Source: Congeria kusceri (lineage: Eukaryota; Mollusca; Bivalvia; Myida; Dreissenidae). From it: 64,000 nt of DNA. The notes under the pieces are model-generated. The model ran no database searches. It worked only from the letters and a program-made list of their open reading frames with translations, and was not told where the DNA came from. The position numbers and the translations under genes were made by a program. Location: NCBI GenBank assembly GCA_027627225.1, contig JAPFQT010000421.1, positions 62,001-126,000 on the forward strand, given 5' to 3'. Below, in pieces: positions 45,626-59,126 of the stretch (positions are counted from its first letter, which is position 1; each line of letters begins with the position of its first letter).

Positions 45626-48220
45626 TTGTAATTATTACACTTTGTAAGTGCCTTAAATAGTGTGCATACAATGTGAAAATTATATATTATTTTCATTGGC
45701 CTGATGAATAGGATATTTGTTTTTGTAACAGTCATTGTACCAGGTGGCTGGTCACCTAAAAGCATAATCTCTGAGAAATAACATTACTTCATATTGCCTA
45801 TTGTCGATAATTGTAAATACAAAAAATTCAGTCACAAATTTTTTAACAATACATATTTACTTCATTTTAAATAGTCAAAAGGAACTGAACCAAACAGTTT
45901 AATACACTGACAACATAAGTACTTCACGCGCATGAAACACCAGTTCAGCTTTTAAATACTTCTAGAAGTTGAAAATTAATGTTAAAATTAATTCAGATAA
46001 AGTGTTCCATGTTTAAACAAATAAAGTTTCTTGTTTTAATTGAAGGTTTTCAATTCTTGTATAATACATGTTTGTTTGTGTATTATTTTTTATTTTAGTT
46101 AGATGGCTAACCGTTCCAACATGTATGTGTATGTTATAGTAATCTATTTTGGTACTGTCAGTTGTTTTCGTTTTTCAGTGAATAATTAAATTTCTTTCAC
46201 CATCAACCAGCTAATAAAATCAAGTTATACATCTACATGTATTTCTTTCTACGTTCAAATCTGAATCGATGGTTGTGAAAAACAATAATACTTGAAAACA
46301 ATACAATTACTATGCATGCCACATATGCATATGGTGTGGTTCAAACAGCTAAACGCGATGTCCTGTAAGACACCACATTTTACAGAATGTATGAGATGTA
46401 ATCAGTTTGCTCCAAATCTGTACCACAGTCAAATAATAATGACAACTTCGACAATTCATGTTGACCTTTTACTGACGAGCCTGATTTACCCTTGCGTTAA
46501 TGTTATATTAAATCACGGTGTAAAAACGAATCGTTAACCTCTACGTTAAAATAGCCCAAGATGCACACACTCCGTTAGAAATCATTTCTGAAAACTACTC
46601 ACTTGCTTGTCTATAGCTTACAGTCGCAAACAAATCTGAGATATTTTGGTTTCACGGAACATTGTGGACATAGTACAGCTATTTCAATAAGGAATTCACA
46701 CTATTAAATGATATGTTTGCTAGAAAAAGTGAAAATTGTTGTTTACTGTGGATGCCGTTTGCCAATTTCCGCGATAGTTTCAATCGTTATTCCCTTTGTT
46801 TCATTAAAACATTACATTTTTTAAGTTTTGCTCAACTTAAAATAATTCCCCGAGGTGTGTTTATTGTTATCTTTAACTTATAAGCTAACAACTGGTGTAA
46901 ATATAATTTTTGGCTGCGGTCAGAATTGGGAGATACCTGTAACTTCTCCGTTTTGGGGTCTGTGTTTTATTCATTTTATGCAGAATTCATGTATTATAGA
47001 CAGTTTTTATCATTTTAGGGGATTTGTTCTTCAAAAAATATGGACCGACAATACACTCAACAGGCATAGGTAAAACACAGTACACATTTAGGTACTTATT
47101 TCAGATGTAAACTGACTGAAATAGTTTTCTTTCATTTAAGTTTATTTTTGCGTGTGTTAAAAAGTCTACCATACCGTTACATTCCTGAAACATGCTAATG
47201 TTCCTTGTATGATCTATTTTCCGTCAATTTAACTCATAATTGCCATATACGAATGTTTTGTATACTTGCATACGCCAAAATCGTTTTGATTTACCTGAGA
47301 GGGTGAAATTGGGGTTATTTATAAAGGCGAGATTGTTTTGTTTGTTTGTTTGTTTGAATATTTCGCCGTATTCAACAGTATTTCAGTTATATAACGGCGG
47401 TCAGATAACCTACACATATTTTTCCTGTGTAAGCTGGTTTACCAGTTCTAAGTGCATATACTTATGCCAGCAACTGACAACTGCCCTACTTGAATCAGAG
47501 GTAGGGGAAGAATGGCCGTAGAAATACGGAGAGATTACCGATTCGTTTTAACACCGTGCAAATGTAATACTAACTTAATATCCGTCCTTGCAGCGCAAAA
47601 TGTGTATCATTATCTATTTACTAGCATTATAACTATTGTTCATGCTGAATAAACTTGTGGATCGAACATACTGTATGTAGACTGCCAATACGTGACTTTT
47701 ATCTTCACTGAACCAAAAGTACTGGCAAACATTACCTTAGTATATGTATGTACTTTGTCTTCATGAATGATGTTCAGTTAAATATGGTACTTGTACTTGT
47801 AACGTAATCTCCAATAACTATATACACATGTAAATGCATGTCTTTAAATGATTACAATGCTGAAATAGTATTCATAATAATAATCTAATAATAATAATCT
47901 AATGAATATTCAAGTTATAGTACTTAATAACAATCCACTAAGTTATTTCTTATGGTTAGCACTTAAACCAGAATAACACGTTTTCTGAAACATTTGATTA
48001 TAATATAAGTATCATACATTAAAGGAGTTGCTTCGGATATAACACAACTTCAAGATAAATCAGGGTCTGTTTTTACAACGCAACTTAAAGAACTTCTATA
48101 ACATTTACTGACTTGGAACATTTACTTTAGTGTATAATTGTATTGCACTGTTTTTGTTTAGTAAATCAACTCATTTCATATTGTTTCTATCATTCCGAAG
48201 ACATTTTATCTGATTGTCAT
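45626..48220. other. AT-rich interval with no recognisable gene
   Basis: Short frames at 46,292-46,537, 46,855-47,073 and 47,240-47,521 lack motifs. A (TTTG)4 microsatellite lies at about 47,337, and an AATAATAATCTAATAATAAT simple repeat near 47,878. Confidence 0.45.
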
Positions 48221-48224
48221 TTTA

Positions 48225-48775
48225 AACATCATTTAGTGCAGCAACATTTCTGTATTATATCATACAGTAAGGAATATATATATCAGATTTAAAGATTAGT
48301 TTCGTGAACTTACCACTAAAATATGCGAATTAGCATAACGTATTCTCATTACTGTTGCATCAATCCCAGTAACTTCGAAAGGGTAACGGAATGTATTTAA
48401 TAATTCCTGAGCGGCGGAGGACTTGTAATAATATTAAGAATGGGAAGCTAACATTACAAAAAACAGGGGAAAAACAACGCATTTACATATTATTTATATT
48501 ATTTGAACACATGTGTTGTCTGAATTTCATTGACATATATTATTTAGTGCAACATCGTTTTTTGTATATAATGATAAACTTGAATAATCCAGAATTAAAA
48601 ACTCGTTTATAAATCTACTATTTATCATCTGTAAATACGCATAACATATTCTTATTATTGTCGCATATATCACATAAATTCAAATGGGTAGCGGAATGTA
48701 TTGAATGATCCCCGAGCGGCGGAGGACTTGTAATACTATCAAGAGTTGGAAGCTAACATTTAAATAAACAACATA
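48225..48775. repeat. ~310-bp diverged direct duplication
   Basis: ATTTAGTGCA..CAACAT, CGCATAACATATTCT and GAGCGGCGGAGGACTTGTAA with GGAAGCTAACATT occur in the same order in 48,225-48,465 and 48,535-48,775. Confidence 0.75.
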
Positions 48776-50618
48776 AACACAAGTATTTCAGTAGGATAAT
48801 GTATTTATTTAGCTATAAGCAAAATGCTAAAATTATTACCATGTATCAAATACTATTATTAGATCAAAGTTATGAATGGTAATATATTATCGTATTAAAT
48901 TACACCATTATGCACAATTTGGTGTGTGGTACCTTTGAACGCAAAGACGGACTACAATTTAAAAAACCCGCTCTATACATATAAAACGACGCCATAAAGT
49001 AATGGCTTGCTCAATTATCACAAACCAGAATGTGCTTTATAAACACCAGAATTTAAACTGTTAATTGACAGGTGTTATAAGTAGAATAAATGTAAGAATA
49101 CGAAGCTATATATATCTACCATGTATATATGTTCAATTCACAGTACGATTGCGAAAGCCCACAGACATTTACTCGTTAAAGGATGTTGAAAAAATCCCTG
49201 TCTCTAAAGTCTTAAAATAATCTAAACTAGTAATTTAATAAAAATATCGTTATCACAATAGACAAATGATACACATTATTTTGTTTGGTTTATTAGTGTT
49301 TCATACGTTCAGACAATATGCTTATCTTTTACAACTGAAGCTGTGATACTGTTAAGCTATATTTATGTTAGTGATTGACATAAAAAAAGCCTGTGCACGA
49401 ATAATTTATTATATACCATTTACAGCATTAATGAAGGCTCTCCAGAAGACAAACCACGGAAGCATACGCAGACGCCTATAAATATTTTATCAATTCCAAC
49501 TATAGTTGTTAGTGAGAAATACCCCAAACAAGAATGTACATTAACCATAGGATCGAATATCAACGGCCAATAACTGCAAGACAATCATTGACGCGTAACG
49601 TCCTGAAATTATGCGCATCATAGTTAGGTACTGGATCTTCCTATCAAGTTTATTAATTACCTGCAAGTGGTTGCAAATACAGAGAGATATTATCTCCCAT
49701 TAAGATAGATTTATTACATCCCTGCAATTTTTGTAAATAAATATTTGTTCAAAAAAGTGTTTCTTTCTATTGGTCTTGAAATTGATATGGATAATGTCAC
49801 ATTATATTGTTTATGTAACATGTCTGAATAAACAAAAAATGTACATGCCGAATTTCCAAGACAAAATATAAAAAGGAGCATACATTGTATTGTTGATTAT
49901 TTTTTATATCTAACATTTTGTACACTGACTGTATGACCAACATAAATACAGAGTTAAACAGATTAAGGAAACCAGTAACTATACATATAACATTTATATT
50001 GAAACAGATACCTTGAAAGGTTAAGAACAAAACGGAATTGATATATATTACGAACATGAATGAAACTTCCTTTTCAAGTTGTATGTATGAATGCAAAACA
50101 AGCTGTGTCCAATTGTGTTAAAGTGAGCCCATTCTATTATGAATTATTAATTGCCGTAGATATTTATTTAATTATATTTAACCCCTTATCAAATTTCAAT
50201 CATTCGAACAGATATAAATAGCTTATATAAAATACTTTCATTGAAAACATATTTTAATAACAAAAATGAATTTTTTTAAATAAACTTTTTTCTTAGGAAA
50301 ATGTTTCTTATATACGTTAATCATTAATTATTGTGTTTAAATGCATAACATTACTAATAATTATTATGTTAAATGCGTTGCACAATACAAAAATTACACA
50401 ATATTGTAACGTTTTTGTCTTGAACAAATATGTTTGACAGAGTACACATAGTACACATTGTCCATCGAGAATGATTGTTACTTTTTGCCTTTTTTATAGT
50501 TCATCTATGACTTACAACATATTAGCCAATACAAATCCTTGATGCGTATATGTCTGTTATATAAATGTGTATGACATATATAATATTGACGCATGATTAA
50601 GATAGTAATATTCCGCTG
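48776..50618. other. AT-rich interval with no recognisable gene
   Basis: The frame 49,797-50,096 (minus) is Ile/Phe/Val-rich, with no motif or supporting signals. Confidence 0.45.
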
Positions 50619-50619
50619 T

Positions 50620-50830
50620 CAGGCTAGCGCGGTGGTTGGTTAACTCGCTTCTCATCTTTGCTGCCCTGGTTCGCTCCCCACTCGACGCAACTATGATTCA
50701 AAATTCGTCCCAACTTTTGGATGAGTCTAAAAGTAAATTAGGCAGGGGTGCTGGACACATCCCGGGTCGTCACATAAGGCAGCTTCGGCGCGCAAGAACA
50801 ACGTAACCTTCGAAATACTCACACATGACA
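50620..50830 (+). mobile_element. tRNA-derived SINE
   Basis: TAGCGCGGTGGTTGG and GGTTCGCTCCCC match A and B boxes at tRNA spacing (about 50,632-50,690). They are followed by an unrelated GC-richer body with GGGTGCTGGACACATCCCGG. The 3' end is not clearly delimited. Confidence 0.55.
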
Positions 50831-51344
50831 GTAACATTCATGTTACAGTCTTAAAGTTGCAGCTAAGCTTGTAGAATTCGACCTAAGCAATAATTCATTA
50901 AGTATTAATAAGTTAGAGAGTTTAGAAGTAAAAATGGTTCATAGAAACTACATGACTGAACTAGTATGCATGTTCTACAATTGTTAACATATATATATCG
51001 ATCGATATCTTGGTGATATTAATTCACGTTTATTGTGCTACGAAACTGATGTTAATTGTTTACTTACATAAACAAAAATTGAGCTTTTTAGAATCCGTTG
51101 AAAATTGAATGAGTTAAAATAAATCAAAATCCACTGACCTAAATCCTTACAATTGTGTGGTTAAATCTTGAATTTGATATAAACTTTGTAAATGTATGGG
51201 TAACATATTGTTTTAACAATCTTATCTATTACCACCTAAATCATCGATTAACATATAACAAAGACGAATAATAAGAAACGTGGCAATTCCACGAAATCCA
51301 ATTGTTTCCAATGCACTAAAGTCAGCATACAACAATTTAGTTAT

Positions 51345-51620
51345 GATGACCTTGACCGTGGCCCCATCCACCCCATATGCAATCCCAATCGAGGGCCAGA
51401 TATAAGGTATCTACATATGAAATATCATCAAAATGTCCCAATGTCTTCTGAAGCTATTAAGCGGAAACGATTTGTCTATTTTCTGTAACGGTGACCTTGA
51501 CCTTGCCCCACCCACCCCATATGTCATCCCAAGCAAAATCTAGATATAATATATCTATGAATGAATTTCTATTAAAATTCTGAATGTGTTATAAAGCTTT
51601 TGAGCGGAAATTTCGTCCTG
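51345..51620. repeat. Two-unit ~150-bp repeat with TGACCTTGACC motifs
   Basis: GTGACCTTGACCTTGCCCC with CACCCCATATGTCATCCCAA at about 51,500 repeats the related block at about 51,350, including ATATCATCAAAATGTC- and GAAGCTATTAAGCGGAAA-like segments. Confidence 0.7.
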
Positions 51621-51879
51621 GAAACTCTGAATCTTTGCATAAAATAATTGGAAAATATAGTTTCGAATCCTTGTAATTTCAACAGCAATGCCAATAAACA
51701 GTTGCAAAAGAGCATGGAATTCAAGCAAATACCATTTTTGATATATTTGAATAAATGCAGAAATATCATTGTTCGGCATTTTACATATGTACATCCAGTA
51801 ACGGAATTTTCGAAGAAAATGTAGCGAATTATTTTCATAAAACAAATGACATTTGTGTGCTTGAAATAATAAATGGTGC

Positions 51880-53125
51880 ATTGAAATGCTTTACAGGCAT
51901 TATTGAGACATCATTGGCATGTTTTACAAACATTATTGACGAACCGAACATACATTCTAAAAATGTTTGACAGTCATCCTTGACCTTTATGCAAACAACA
52001 TTTCCATAGTTGACATATATTCTTGACGTTTACTACAGATATACTTGACATTTAAATAAACTTATAATATGCACTCTTAAAAAGCTTTACATACATCCTT
52101 GACATTTGTACAGGCATGTGTTACCTACATCATTACATGTTTCACATACATCCTTAACATTTTTACAGACATGTTTTGCAGATGTTCTGAACAGTTTCTA
52201 CATAATCCTTTTACAGACATCCTTATAATGTTGACAACCATACTTTACTTGTTTTACATACATTCTTTTTTTTTAGCCATCCACAACATGTTTTACATAC
52301 ATCCTTGATGTGTTTAACACACGTCCCTGTCACGGTTTTCAGTCATCCTTGAAGTGTTTTGCAGTCACGCTTGACATGTTTTATATTTATCCTGGACACG
52401 TGTCACAGTCACATTTGACGTATATAAAAGGCGTCCTTGATGTATTTTACAGACATCCTTGGCATGTTTAACAGTCTTTCATGGAAAGTTTAACAACCAA
52501 TTTTGACATACATTATTGAATTGTTTAACTGACATCCGTGACATGGTGTACACACATATTGAAGTGTTTTACGCTCGTGCTTGGCATTTTTTACAGTCAG
52601 CACTGATCCTGTTTACGGTCATCCTTGACGTAATTTACAGGCGTTCTTGACGTATTTTACGAACATCCTTGGCATGTTGTACAGTAATCCATGAAAGGTT
52701 TTACAACCATATTTGGTAGGTTGATATGGTTAACACACATTATTGAAATGTGACACGTTATACATACATTTTTAAGGGTATAACGGTCATCCCTGAAGTC
52801 TTTTACAGTCATTCTTGACATAATTTACAATCATCTTCGAAACGTTTTCAGCACCTTCTGGACATGTTTTGCACTTATCATTGACACGCTTTACAATCAT
52901 CTGTGACGTATATTACAGTCGTTTTGGGCGTATTTAACGTACATCATTTTCTTGTCTTACAGACATCATTGAAGTGTGTTTTATATATACTCATTACACG
53001 TTTTACAGACATAATTCACGTTATTGTCAGATAACATTGACATATTGTGGACATTCATGAAATGATTACATACATCCTTGACTTTGTACCTTCATCATTG
53101 ACCTGTTTTGCAGACGCTTGTACAT
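51880..53125. repeat. Degenerate ~22-24-bp minisatellite
   Basis: The phrase CATCCTTGACATGTTTTACA recurs dozens of times with heavy divergence in the same orientation. It lies just downstream of the stop codon of the minus-strand kinase exon at 53,284, probably in its 3' UTR or flank. Confidence 0.75.
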
Positions 53126-53283
53126 ATATCTTTTTACATGTTTACCACACATGCTCGTAACTGAAGTTTTCAGACAAACAAACCGACAACTTCAGACGCA
53201 TCAAACGATTTTCGTAGGCAATAACTGTTTGGCTGTATCACAAAATATTTACACCACACGCACAAAAGCACGTACCCAAAGCA

Positions 53284-53444
53284 TTAAGTCCAAGACTCCT
53301 CTTTTGGTGGATGGTCTTTTAAGTTGTTCAGAGTTCTATATATTTCTTGGAATGTTATTCTCCTGGATGGGTTTGAGTCCCAGCATTTCAACATTAGCTG
53401 GTAGATACTGGCAGGTGAATTTTGTGGGGCTGGCATCCTGTATC
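53284..53444 (-). CDS. Protein tyrosine kinase, last coding exon
   Basis: On the minus strand, a TTTGTAG acceptor at 53,445 opens a frame reading YRMPAPQNSPASIYQLMLKC, then WDSNPSRRITF and 21 further residues to TAA (53,284-53,286). This is the end of a tyrosine kinase C-lobe (subdomains X-XI: G-Y-R-M-P, the C-W box, and the R-R-x-T-F arginine). The first two bases complete the Gly codon begun by the upstream exon, so the exons join exactly in phase. A conserved Cys-Pro before the C-W helix is Ser-Pro here. The short tail ends KEESWT without a Src-type regulatory Tyr, so subfamily is unresolved; Fes/Tec/Src-like cytoplasmic kinases are the best guess. Confidence 0.88.
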
Positions 53445-53886
53445 CTACAAACCATGAATGGCATATATTTGTTTAGGTATATTCTAAATAAAGAATATAA
53501 ACAGGTCGAGTAAACAAAGAACTCGTTAAAATGTGTTATAGACATTTTCAAAATTTCTTTACTTCTGTCGATGTTTTTTTCAACATTTATTTTGTATTCT
53601 GCAGTAATATTCTGAAAAAAAATCAACATATACTTGTCCCTATCAGTAATATCCAGACAAAGGGTTTCATCTCAAGATGAGTTAGTAACCTCTAGACAAC
53701 GGCAATAATTTGGACCTGAATAATAATCACAAGATAAATGAAATAACCTTTTCTTGATTAGTACTCGCTTGACAGACGATATAACCTTAACCTGATCAGC
53801 AGTCGCCGGATCAAGGGTATAACTTTGACTTGATCATAATCTTGATCTTGCTACGATACTTATATGATGACGTTACTGTTATTTTA

Positions 53887-55900
<2,014 letters not shown>

Positions 55901-55903
55901 AAG

Positions 55904-56301
<398 letters not shown>

Positions 56302-56304
56302 TTG

Positions 56305-56665
56305 TTTTACCGATGTTGCGAGGACTTAACACTGAACACACACCAACACTCCGAGGACTGTTTTCGTTGAGAGGACTTACACTCGAGTCCTCAAAACGTT
56401 TTCTTCATAAATCCCATCTAAAGGAGGACTTCGTTTGAAATTTACAATTTAGTAATGGTCCTCATATAGTCCGCATGTTACGAGTTTGTGCATCTGGCCA
56501 CACACAGTTTACAGGTCCTTCACAAAGTGTGTGTAGAAGTAACCAATCAAATGTCTACTTGTGAGCTGAAAATGACCAATCAGATTTGCTTCTAAACCGG
56601 TGCTAGTATAAAAAAATCCAGTCCTCAGAATATCGGAATACCTTAAGTTGAGTGACGATGTCCTC
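56305..56665. repeat. Segment with GAGGACT motifs in both orientations
   Basis: GAGGACT or AGTCCTC/GTCCTC strings occur about eight times (near 56,320, 56,353, 56,372, 56,392, 56,424, 56,457, 56,622 and 56,659), like subterminal motifs of a DNA transposon. No clear TIRs were found. Confidence 0.4.
56543..56615 (+). promoter_or_regulatory. CCAAT-CCAAT-TATA promoter-like cluster
   Basis: CCAATCA at 56,543 and CCAATCA at 56,576 are followed by TATAAAAAA at 56,607, classical spacing for an RNA polymerase II core promoter. The downstream frame beginning ATGAAGACGCGG near 56,678 is only about 10 codons, so any transcript is unknown. Confidence 0.35.
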
Positions 56666-56734
56666 ACAATATCAGGAAATGAAGACGCGGCGTATGTGCG
56701 TATGTTGTTGACAGTTATAGACTTGAACATAGTG

Positions 56735-58345
56735 TCGTTTTGGTGTATTTTTGTACAGTTGGAATTTTTAAATATAATTTATCAATAAATATAAGGTGAT
56801 ACCATTAGAAATACCATAAGAACTTGTCTTGTTTCGTTTTTATAATGGTAATGAACAATACAGTGTGGCAACTTTAGACTTTAGTTTTGCGGAAAAATCG
56901 ACAAATTCCATCACATACAAAACAAAATGAAATCAAAATGATGACAGAAATTATTTGACCTCAAAAAAGTTCAACATCCGGTACGTTATCTTTTCTCAAA
57001 GGTGAACGGAAAACACGAAAGAAACTCCGTCCTGCTAAAATATACAGAAATTGAACAATACCCAGAATAGCTATCTGAAATCGAAGCCCTGATAGCGTTT
57101 AAATACTATTGACTACACAATTAACTAAACGCATATGCAATCTTTGAGCGCGCTAGTTTTTCAACAAAAAAAAAGAGAGAAACGTTTGTTTGACTGAAGT
57201 TCAGTTTCCCACGTTCTAACTTAATTATATCTTTTATGTCTCCTTAGTCAATTTTAGTCCTAAACATCATAACAATGTATTTGTTTTCACGAACACATAT
57301 TGTTTAAGCAACTGATCTAACGCAAACGGAATTATATGCATAATATTTTACAAGTCAATCTGCAACATGTAATGCAGAAAACGCGTGGTTGTAAGAAGCA
57401 TTGATTGTTACTGATTCGTACCCAACCTCATCAAAAGTAGGTCTTACGATGTGTGCTCTCGATTTCCATGCTACGTAGAGCTTAAAATAAATACAATGAA
57501 CTTATTTTTTGTAAATATATTCAGAACAAGACTCGGTAACAAGAAATAACACTTTCACAGTGAGACATAAAAAGCCGATGAAGCGCATTAATTTAGTGGT
57601 ATTGTTAAAATAAAATAAGTTTGATTAGTAAGATACTTTCAATACTCTGTTTGGAAACTTTAGAAGAGTTATGTTTTCGTAAAAAAACAACAGAAATCGT
57701 CAATCGAGTGGTCACGATCGCTCCTCTATAGGTTCTGACCCAATACACTGTTGTTAAACTTACACACTGTGACGAAATACGCAGTTAACGAGTCAACAAC
57801 ATAAACATATATCTTACTTATGTGAATAGACATGACACGAATGTACTTGTAGATGTAAAATACATGGATTATTATTATTGTTTAATATTGTTTAATAAGT
57901 CCGATCTATTAATAGAAAGTAGAATCGATGTATTTCAATCAAATCGAACGCAAGTTACATAAATGTTTCTACAATTATAATGTTCTAATAATGGGACTTA
58001 TATTTATTTATTGCATTAAGTACGATTTTATTCAATGTGATGTGTTGTATTATTTATAAGTGAAAATGATTAAAAGATCATAAAATAAAATAAAGAAAAT
58101 AAATGTATATGAATAGTGTTGTAATAATTTTCCCAACCTTGCAGCATTAGATATATTTCAAATAATACCAAAAGCGTATTAAGTAACATATGTTTATTAT
58201 AATTATTCTTAAAAAAATACAAATAAAATCACTAATGATTTATTAATTGGACTCGCTACGTTTTCTGGAAGTTGCTACATGAAGTCAGTTTTATCTACTT
58301 CGATACTGTCCTGAGTGTGTAGTAGTTTTTTATCGAGTGGACCGG
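56735..58345. other. AT-rich interval with no recognisable gene
   Basis: No exon with splice support or repeat family was identified. Confidence 0.4.
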
Positions 58346-58349
58346 GATT

Positions 58350-58605
58350 TCTCTCATATGGCCATCGCCCCCAAAAGACTTGTTTGTTGGGTTACGGGGT
58401 ATAGTGCGAGATACAGAAGACGCCCTGATGTAGAGATGTCCACGTGTCATTTAGTGCCCGGTCGAAGCTAGTACCTAGTACACTGCACCTCGGTTTAATG
58501 TGTCATGCGAAAGACGAGTAAGTAGGTAAGGGTCGAGCGGGGATCGAGTCTGCGACCACTGAGATCAGACTCCAGTGTGTCACTTCTAGATCATGGATCC
58601 GCTTT
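58350..58605 (-). mobile_element. tRNA-derived SINE
   Basis: On the minus strand, ATGATCTAGAAGTGACACAC and, about 35 nt on, AGACTCGATCCCCGCTCGA resemble A and B boxes of a tRNA-derived SINE head (about 58,530-58,600). A body with GACGCCCTGATG/CGTGTCATTTAG follows toward lower coordinates. The 3' limit is uncertain. Confidence 0.55.
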
Positions 58606-58647
58606 TTTGGCCTGACAAAAGTTAACCGGTATATACTCATATTTTTA

Positions 58648-59124
58648 AGGTGGCATAAAGGGGACATAGAAAATATTTTTTTGACCGGTCTCTATTACGT
58701 GCGCACGCGATAGCTATTACGTGCGCACGCGATAGCTATGACGTGCGCACGCGATAGTTATCACGTGCGCACGCGATAGTTATCACGTGCCCACGCGATA
58801 GCTATTACGTGTGCACGCGAAAGCTATTACGTGCGCACGCGATAGCTATTACGTGCGCACGTCATAGCTATTACGTGCGCACGCGATAGCTGACCAATCC
58901 GATAGCTATTACGTGCGCACGCGAAAGCTATTACGTGCGCACGCGATAGCTATTACGTGCGCACGTCATAGCTATTACTTGCGCACGCGATAGCTGACCA
59001 ATCTGTTATAATTAGTATGACATCGGGATTAGGCATGCAAAATGCATATGGCGTGCGCACGTCATAGCTATCGCGTGCGCACGTAATAGAGAAAAATATT
59101 TTCTATGTCCCCTTTATGCCACCG
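58648..59124. mobile_element. GGTGGCATA-type TIR element B, 477 bp
   Basis: The left end AGGTGGCATAAAGGGGACAT and the right end (reverse CGGTGGCATAAAGGGGACAT) pair for about 33 bp and again over the first CG-rich unit. TA flanks both sides (58,646-58,647 and 59,125-59,126). Inside, ~16 copies of a 22-bp near-palindromic unit (core ACGTGCGCACG between CTAT and ATAG) fill most of the left half, with two more at the right end. There is no coding content. Confidence 0.88.
58686..58995. repeat. 22-bp near-palindromic CG-rich array
   Basis: Units of the type TATTACGTGCGCACGCGATA alternate with GC, and some variants end CGTCATAG to make the central ACGTGCGCACGT a perfect palindrome. A higher-order break AGCTGACCAATC occurs twice (about 58,890 and 58,995). 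CpG density is far above the surroundings. Confidence 0.9.
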
Positions 59125-59126
59125 TA

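Noticed and set aside
58648..58995. CRISPR-like array of regularly spaced palindromic repeats
   Set aside because: Repeats are directly adjacent without unique spacers, sit between TIRs with TA duplications, and the DNA is eukaryotic.
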